Source: Coleophoma eucalyptorum (Eukaryota > Ascomycota > Leotiomycetes > Helotiales > Dermateaceae). Taken from it: a stretch of DNA of 64,000 bases. The position numbers and the translations under genes were made by a program. This document shows, piece by piece, positions 58,544 through 64,000 of this stretch (the first letter of the stretch is position 1; each line of letters starts with the position of its first letter). The stretch lies in assembly GCA_026120035.1 (NCBI GenBank), contig JALRME010000026.1, positions 186,001 to 250,000 of the forward strand. Direction: 5' to 3'. The notes under the pieces were generated by a model, which saw only the letters and a list, made by a program, of their open reading frames with translations, did not search any database and had not been told where the DNA came from.

Positions 58544-61500
58544 ATGCCCGAACAAAGCCAATCTAGTGTCCCTAAGTTTGCATCATTCAGGCCAAGGCCA
58601 ACGGTCGATGACAAAGGCGCCATCGCAAGAGAACACTTACCTAGAGATCTCGAGCCTCAAAGACGAAATCATGATCGTTCAAGATCCCAAAGTAGAGAAC
58701 GACATCATGCTCGGCAAGGATCTCGCAGTAAGGAGAAGCGGAATCGAAGTCCTAGGAGACAAGATCGCCACCGTGATATGAACATTAACTCGATCAAGTC
58801 TGTAGATTTTGATCGTATGCCAGAATCGGCTGCTACTGGTTCATTCATCACCGATCTCAAAGGAGATATCAAAAATCTGACTTATGGTAGCATACACAGA
58901 TATGCCATTCCACTGTTTCATAGGGCTGGGGCTGGACACGTGCTTGGTGCCGATGTTAATGTCAAAATTGATAGAGACTATGGCGAGGAAGCAGGGATCA
59001 TTCTTGCTTCTCGAAGGAACCTGTCAAATCATCGAGAGAAATATGTCTTCGCCGGAATTCTGAAGGAAAAGCCAAGGTTATTGAGAATACGGCCTGGCCT
59101 GGTTGAAGAAAACCTGGGGGACTTTGATGGAGATTATGTCTCTTTAGAACCCTTTCGGGCGAGGAGACGCAGGCGGAATAGCAGTGGAAGTACGGATGCG
59201 GAGGACGAAAATCATTATCGCTCGATACATGGGAAGGCTAAACCCGGTTCTCAGCCAGTTGATAAAACCCTTCAGTTTGTCACGGATAGTGATTCAGATT
59301 CGGCAGATGGTCGCCGAGCTCTAAAACTCGATGCTGAACTGAGAAACCAAGCAGTGCAGCTCTCCAAGATTGTGGACCAGAATCCCGGGAATAACGAGGC
59401 TTGGATAGCCTTGATCGCACATCAAGATACGCTTCTTGGAGTTGGAGATGATAGCTATCGAGCAACAAACGCCGAAATTAAAAGTACAGCAGAGATAAAG
59501 ATACATATGTACGAGAAAGCTCTTGTGCATGCTGTCTCGTTGGAAGATCGAGAGATGTTGCTGAATGGGTTGATGGTTGAAGGATCTAGAATATGGGATC
59601 TCAAGACACAATCAGATCGATGGGAGGCAATAGCAAGTGACAATATTGATAGTCTCTTATTATGGACCAACTTTCTAAATTTCAAGCAAACAGTCTTTTC
59701 AACGTTCCGCTACGAGGAGATTCGAAACACATATACGCAGAGGATCAAGCTTCTTCAAGATGCACTTGCCACAAAGAGGTCAGAAACAGACAAATCAAAA
59801 TATCAACAGCTACTTTATATCATTTTGAGATTCACATTGTTCTCTCGACAAGCTGGATATACGGAGTTAGCATTAGGAATATGGCAAGGACTACTTGAGT
59901 TTAACTTTGAGGCACCCCCAAATCTGAAAAATGATGAGTTGCATAGTTCATTCCAGGATTTCTGGGAAAGCGAAGTGCCCCGTTTTGGTGAGGATGGTGC
60001 TGTTGGCTGGTGTCAACATGCGCTTAACCCGGACAAGTCAACAATTCCTGATGCCATTAGTGATGAGATCGACAGCGGAAAAAGGCGCGAAGGAGACTTT
60101 TTCCAAGATTGGGCGGCCGCTGAAAGATTCCAAGCACTCGCATCACGATTGCCTGCACGAACGATGGATGAGGTTGCAGAGGATGACCCGTTCCGAGTAA
60201 TACTCTATACTGATATTCACGGATTCCTCTTCAAATTACCAAAAGAATCGCCAGACTTACGGGGTCTGCTCATCAACTCATTTCTTCTGTTCTGCGGGCT
60301 TCCGACGATGCCCAGTGCGCAACAAGACGTGTCAAAGGCCTGGTCGACGGATCAATTTGTCATAAGCAGCTTAATAGATATCGATATCCAGACCCTTCGA
60401 AGTCAATACAATTCGTCAAAGGCAACCTCCAGCTCAGATGGAGGACCGGACATCTCATCTGTTCTGGAATGCCCAATCAAAAACTTCACAGCTTCAACAT
60501 CCGAGATGTTTGGAGATTTATGGTTCCGAAGTATGGAAGAATGGAGGCACTCATATGCAGTGGACAATGGGCCCCTGAAATATGATTGGGTGCGTCATAT
60601 CCTGAAGCAACTTTCTACTACAGCTTTCACGGAAGACTTGGCCGAATACTATCTAGCATTCGAGTGGATTAATGAACCGGCTACAATCAAGAAGGCCTGT
60701 AAAGCTCTGTTGAGACTTCACCCTTCATGCCTCAGGCTTTACAATGCTTATGCCACGATTGAATGGTCACGAGGCAACAAGGAAGCTGCGTCGAGTGTGT
60801 TCTCTGCGGCCCTGGACATGAGTAGCAAAATGAATTCTATTGACTGTGGGGACGCAATTCTTTTGTGGAAAAGCTGGATATGGTTAAACCTGGAAAGCCT
60901 GAACAGGGAATCAGTAACCCGGCACATTTTATCCATTCCTGACGGAAGCCCTGGGGCGGATATTGAAATCACTACAGCATCTATTCTGAGATCGAGTCAA
61001 TATCTATTGTCCCATCGAGATCATCTTCTGTCCTCTGGCGATTACAAGCATGCCGTTATTCATACCGAAGTGCTAGCGCTTTTAAACTACATGACCTCAG
61101 AATCTACAGACGAGCCGCAGTCAAGTTCGCAAGGGAACATCTCTGCAGCTCTGGCTGTCTTCAGCAATGCCTCGGAAGCTTTAGTGTCTCGCGACCTAGA
61201 ACATTCTACCATTCACGAACAGCTCCTTCAAGCTGCCTCTAGACTTCTCTTCCATCATGTTCGAAACGGACCATTTCGACCGGCACTTTTGAGAAGTCAT
61301 TTACTGCATTTCCTCAAATTGTTTCCGCAAAATACCATGTTTATTTCCCTCTACGCCTGGAATGAGTCGCGGTTGAGGATTGATGCCCGTGTACGCACAC
61401 TTCTCAATTCGACTATTCTGGGCCACAATAACGATACATTGGCCTCTCGCTTATTTGCAATCAAACATGAGATTGCTAACGGGACGACACACTCCACACG

Positions 61501-61840
61501 TGCAGCGTTTGAACATGCGGTATCATCACCGGTATGCCAGAGCTGTGCAGGCTTGTGGAGACTATACGTATTATGGTTTATCTGGACCGCAGAAAGTAGC
61601 AACGAAAGCCAGAGACCTAAAGAACTAAGCAGAGGCAAAGCAGTGTGGTATCGAGGAATCCGTGCTTGTCCATGGTCTAAAAACCTTTATATGTTGAGTA
61701 TGACAACGCTTAGAGATGCTGGAATCATGGATAATAAGGAGCTCAGAGATATTGGAAGGGCGCTTAGTGAAAAAGAGCTAAGGGTGCATATAGATATAGA
61801 TGAGAGGCTTGAGAATTGGGTCCAGGAAGATCAGACTTAG
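58544..61840 (+). CDS. nrl1 (NRDE2): NRDE-2 / Nrl1 family RNA-surveillance protein
   Basis: A single-exon ORF of 1098 aa. It opens with KFASFRPRP, followed by an RS/RE-type basic tract (about residues 38-78, RSRSQSRERHH and SKEKRNRSPRRQDRHRD), as in splicing-associated proteins. The NRDE-2 domain begins near LRNQAVQLSKIVDQNPGNNEAWIALIAHQD (residues about 265-295) and contains HAT/TPR-like helical pairs (KIHMYEKALVHA, LLLWTNFLNFKQT, LRLYNAYATIEWSRGN). In fission yeast the Nrl1 protein works with Mtl1 and Ctr1 in processing of cryptic introns and in heterochromatin; in animals NRDE2 limits exosome and MTR4 activity. ATG 58544 is the first in frame. Confidence 0.92.
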   Translation: MPEQSQSSVPKFASFRPRPTVDDKGAIAREHLPRDLEPQRRNHDRSRSQSRERHHARQGSRSKEKRNRSPRRQDRHRDMNINSIKSVDFDRMPESAATGSFITDLKGDIKNLTYGSIHRYAIPLFHRAGAGHVLGADVNVKIDRDYGEEAGIILASRRNLSNHREKYVFAGILKEKPRLLRIRPGLVEENLGDFDGDYVSLEPFRARRRRRNSSGSTDAEDENHYRSIHGKAKPGSQPVDKTLQFVTDSDSDSADGRRALKLDAELRNQAVQLSKIVDQNPGNNEAWIALIAHQDTLLGVGDDSYRATNAEIKSTAEIKIHMYEKALVHAVSLEDREMLLNGLMVEGSRIWDLKTQSDRWEAIASDNIDSLLLWTNFLNFKQTVFSTFRYEEIRNTYTQRIKLLQDALATKRSETDKSKYQQLLYIILRFTLFSRQAGYTELALGIWQGLLEFNFEAPPNLKNDELHSSFQDFWESEVPRFGEDGAVGWCQHALNPDKSTIPDAISDEIDSGKRREGDFFQDWAAAERFQALASRLPARTMDEVAEDDPFRVILYTDIHGFLFKLPKESPDLRGLLINSFLLFCGLPTMPSAQQDVSKAWSTDQFVISSLIDIDIQTLRSQYNSSKATSSSDGGPDISSVLECPIKNFTASTSEMFGDLWFRSMEEWRHSYAVDNGPLKYDWVRHILKQLSTTAFTEDLAEYYLAFEWINEPATIKKACKALLRLHPSCLRLYNAYATIEWSRGNKEAASSVFSAALDMSSKMNSIDCGDAILLWKSWIWLNLESLNRESVTRHILSIPDGSPGADIEITTASILRSSQYLLSHRDHLLSSGDYKHAVIHTEVLALLNYMTSESTDEPQSSSQGNISAALAVFSNASEALVSRDLEHSTIHEQLLQAASRLLFHHVRNGPFRPALLRSHLLHFLKLFPQNTMFISLYAWNESRLRIDARVRTLLNSTILGHNNDTLASRLFAIKHEIANGTTHSTRAAFEHAVSSPVCQSCAGLWRLYVLWFIWTAESSNESQRPKELSRGKAVWYRGIRACPWSKNLYMLSMTTLRDAGIMDNKELRDIGRALSEKELRVHIDIDERLENWVQEDQT

Positions 61841-62538
61841 TTAAGCGTGATTGAGTATAGCGAAACAATGAATGCAATAGCTGTTCACCTGACTCTTGGT
61901 TCGGTTGAAGCTTGAAGAAGGAGACGATGCTATCCGCCCCCCCCAAAGATAAAGCCACTGGGACATATGCACTGCTTTAGAAGCGCTCGCTTACTTTAAA
62001 TTGCAACGGCCAGTAAATGTTTAGCGAGGCCGTACACGGCATCACATACAAGAAGACATTCCGTTGTACAGTACATAAACTACAAGGAACACACAATCTC
62101 TCTATTATTTAAATCACACAACTATGGACACTTTAAACACTGTTACAGAATTGAAAAACACCAAGGCGTCCACAGTGATCTAAATTCACAATCACTGGGC
62201 TCATAAATTGAGTCTCAATATCGAAGGCAGCTGTCCAAACTTATGCGGCTGCCAAGGGAAACCATTGAGGTTACCTAGATTGTTTAGAATGCTCTTTCCT
62301 GAATCATTGGGATCGTTTCCTACGTTGTGAATACGAATTAGGAATGAATCAGCCTTCTTGAGATTGCCAGCAGGACGAATGCAACGTTTGAAACTCAGGT
62401 CTTTACGAATGACCTCGTGATTTACTCATAAGGATCTAGGCTGCCAAGAATAATTTTGTGAACAAAAATGCCTTAATCTTATCTTACAAAGCTCAGGGCT
62501 CTTGGCAAAAAGTAATAGTGTCACTGGGTATAGTACAA
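61841..62538. other. Convergent intergenic region
   Basis: 698 bp of 3' flanks with an 8-nt poly-C run (61937-61944). No gene recognised. Confidence 0.55.
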
Positions 62539-63492
62539 TTACAACAATCTCTTGTCGACGGTAAGAACTCGTTCCAGTGCCCTTCCGCCATCCAGGACCC
62601 AGCCTCTTGACACATCAAGCTTATACCTCTGATCCTTGACGGCAAGTCTCCAGAATCCTTCTCGAGTCCATGCTTGTCTTAACGCATGGAAAAATTCTCC
62701 GGCTCCTTGCTTCATATGCCGAAAAGGTCGAGTCATAACGTGTGTGTCTTCATATTCCCTGAATTCTCTCAGTTTCTCTTCTGCCACCTTCCTCTCAGCA
62801 GCTAGCTCTGATGCGCTCTTCCTCGAGATCATAGGCGAAAAGGAATTGGGTAGTTTGACCTCGTCAGGTCTAACAAGGATTTTGCGTGGCCGGGAAAAAG
62901 GAATTGGAAACATCTTTCGGAGCTCGACCTCAATCATCAGGGATGGCTGGCCATTTGCAGAAACAGCTTTCTGAGGAACAGCAGTAATTTTGTTGACGAG
63001 ACGTGCTGGGCCTAATACAAGCCACCCTCCAATTCCAGTCATCAAGAAACAGATTCCTCCAAATGCAATTGGCACCCAAGAAGCCAAGCCTGGATCGGCA
63101 TTCAAGTAGTGGGCATTGAAGTTCCATCCCGCATACACGAAACAAAATGCCGCTCCGCCATAACACGATATCTTATACACTGTATGGGAAGGTGCTTGGT
63201 AGAGCAGAACTGGGCTCGACTTTTGGGCGAGTTGATCTGCATAGGATTGGTAGGCGGGGCGTACTAAGGCTGAGCCCTGCGAAGCATTCTTAATCGAGGA
63301 ATTACGGAGTTTGGGAATGCTTGCTTTGGGTGCCTTGCGCTTAACTGCCGCCGAAGCTGCAGACTGCCGTGCTGTGATTGAGAAGAGACGTGGTCGCGAA
63401 GACGTTTGGAGGGCAAACAGCGCATTCAGAGTTTCGGTCGTGTTGAAAGACGACCTGTGCTTGAAAAGACACCTGCTAGAGAAAAAAGACAT
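62539..63492 (-). CDS. Predicted mitochondrial two-TM protein
   Basis: A single-exon ORF of 317 aa. The N-terminus (MSFFSSRCLFKHRSSFNTTE, then ARQSAASAAVKRKAPK) lacks acidic residues over the first 20 or so and is rich in Ser/Arg/Ala, a plausible mitochondrial presequence. Two hydrophobic segments lie at about 108-126 (ISCYGGAAFCFVYAGWNF) and 143-163 (PIAFGGICFLMTGIGGWLV). A basic matrix- or IMS-facing C-terminal domain follows, ending with conserved-looking EGFWRLAVKDQRYKLDVSRG and WVLDGGRALERVL. The layout recalls the TMEM223/TMEM186/TMEM70 group, but I do not assign a function. It is divergent from the pyruvate dehydrogenase E2 gene (253 bp between starts), which suits two mitochondrial genes sharing a promoter region. 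Confidence 0.75.
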   Translation of the reverse strand: MSFFSSRCLFKHRSSFNTTETLNALFALQTSSRPRLFSITARQSAASAAVKRKAPKASIPKLRNSSIKNASQGSALVRPAYQSYADQLAQKSSPVLLYQAPSHTVYKISCYGGAAFCFVYAGWNFNAHYLNADPGLASWVPIAFGGICFLMTGIGGWLVLGPARLVNKITAVPQKAVSANGQPSLMIEVELRKMFPIPFSRPRKILVRPDEVKLPNSFSPMISRKSASELAAERKVAEEKLREFREYEDTHVMTRPFRHMKQGAGEFFHALRQAWTREGFWRLAVKDQRYKLDVSRGWVLDGGRALERVLTVDKRLL

Positions 63493-63745
63493 CTTAAGAG
63501 GGTTTGTTAGTAAATCTCACAGATTATAAACAGGAGTTTTCATAATGCGTACCTTGAACATACGATAACTTGCGCAGTTGGTACAATGAGGTCTTCTTCA
63601 AAAATTAAGCTCTTTACTAAATTGGGATTAGCGGATGGTCGGAAAGTCGTTGGGATCGGAGCTCAAATAATTCCACCACCATATCTCGGCTTGCGCGCTC
63701 ACCTTTCACGGCTTTCTGAGGACCATCCTTCTCTCACAAAGTAGT

Positions 63746-64000
63746 ATGGCATCTTTTGCAAGTGCTTGTCGTCTGTCTGCTAGGCTTACAAGCCGGCAAT
63801 TGCGACAGGATGCTACTGCACGAGGTTAGCAGATTCCCCAGAGGACCGTCTCAGAAGGCCGTTCTCGCAGCCAGAATAGTAAACTGATCAATTGAACAGG
63901 TTTCCGAACCTCTGCAGCATACCTTGCTGCTCAGAACTTCACCATGCCCGCCCTTTCGCCTACTATGACCGAAGGCAACATTGCGAAGTGGGCGGTTAAG
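63746..64000 (+). CDS. lat1: Dihydrolipoamide acetyltransferase, PDH E2 (5' part)
   Basis: Exon 1 is 63746-63824, and exon 2 begins at 63900 and runs past the window end. The phase-1 intron (75 nt, donor GTTAGC, acceptor AACAG) joins ATARG with FRTSAAYLAAQ. The first ~35 residues (MASFASACRLSARLTSRQLR) are a classic mitochondrial presequence. It is followed by FTMPALSPTMTEGNIAKWAV, the first strand of the lipoyl domain of pyruvate dehydrogenase E2. E2 carries acetyl groups from E1 to CoA in the matrix. The protein X (Pdx1/E3BP) subunit also has a lipoyl domain; the FTMPALSPTMTEG sequence favours E2 but the truncation prevents proof. Confidence 0.85.

Overview
This window is nuclear DNA of a filamentous ascomycete (Pezizomycotina). 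The genes carry mostly short GT-AG introns (about 48-110 nt) with CTAAC/CTAAT-type branch points. Intergenic spaces are long, and the proteins include fungal types such as a Zn2Cys6 plus fungal-specific transcription factor, a WSC-domain secreted protein and an extended fungal Rdx protein. Protein character suggests Leotiomycetes (Helotiales and relatives), but that placement is inferred. No bacterial-style operons, plasmid or phage features, CRISPR arrays, rRNA or convincing tRNA were seen.

Layout: (i) 0-12 kb: an Rdx/SelW-like CxxC protein (+), the PP1 catalytic subunit (-), a long non-coding leader region, a DENND11/LCHN-DUF4484 protein (-), an AT-rich relic, and a two-WSC secreted protein (-). 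(ii) 12-22 kb: about 4 kb without a gene, then COP9 signalosome subunit 1 (-) and a five-exon Zn2Cys6 transcription factor (-). (iii) 22-34 kb: a sulfotransferase-like P-loop protein (+), mitochondrial ribosomal protein mL67/Mhr1 (-) divergent from HSP104 (+), and SEC63 (+). (iv) 34-41 kb: an amidase-signature hydrolase with an N-terminal membrane anchor (-) and a leucine-rich repeat protein (-). (v) 41.3-49.5 kb: an 8-kb gene-poor block rich in simple repeats, with a set of decayed ~90-bp tandem repeats and one ORF that looks broken. (vi) 49.5-64 kb: a dense housekeeping block with RDH54/RAD54B (-), UTP10 (-), NRDE2/Nrl1 (+), a mitochondrial two-TM protein (-) and the 5' end of the pyruvate dehydrogenase E2 gene (+), which runs off the window.

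The genes are mainly conserved housekeeping functions: phosphatase signalling, CSN deneddylation, protein disaggregation, ER translocation, ribosome biogenesis, recombination, RNA surveillance and mitochondrial metabolism. They do not form a cluster with one shared pathway. I found no clear undescribed system. The most interesting signals are at the level of gene structure: two introns starting with a weak GTTC donor, one of them with a stronger but frameshifting GTAAGG donor 8 nt away; two stop-free introns whose length is a multiple of three; a 900-nt intron in the Rdx gene; and a conserved-looking ORF interrupted by a single TAG in the repeat-rich block. All splice models were read from the sequence by eye and checked for phase; none is supported by transcript data.
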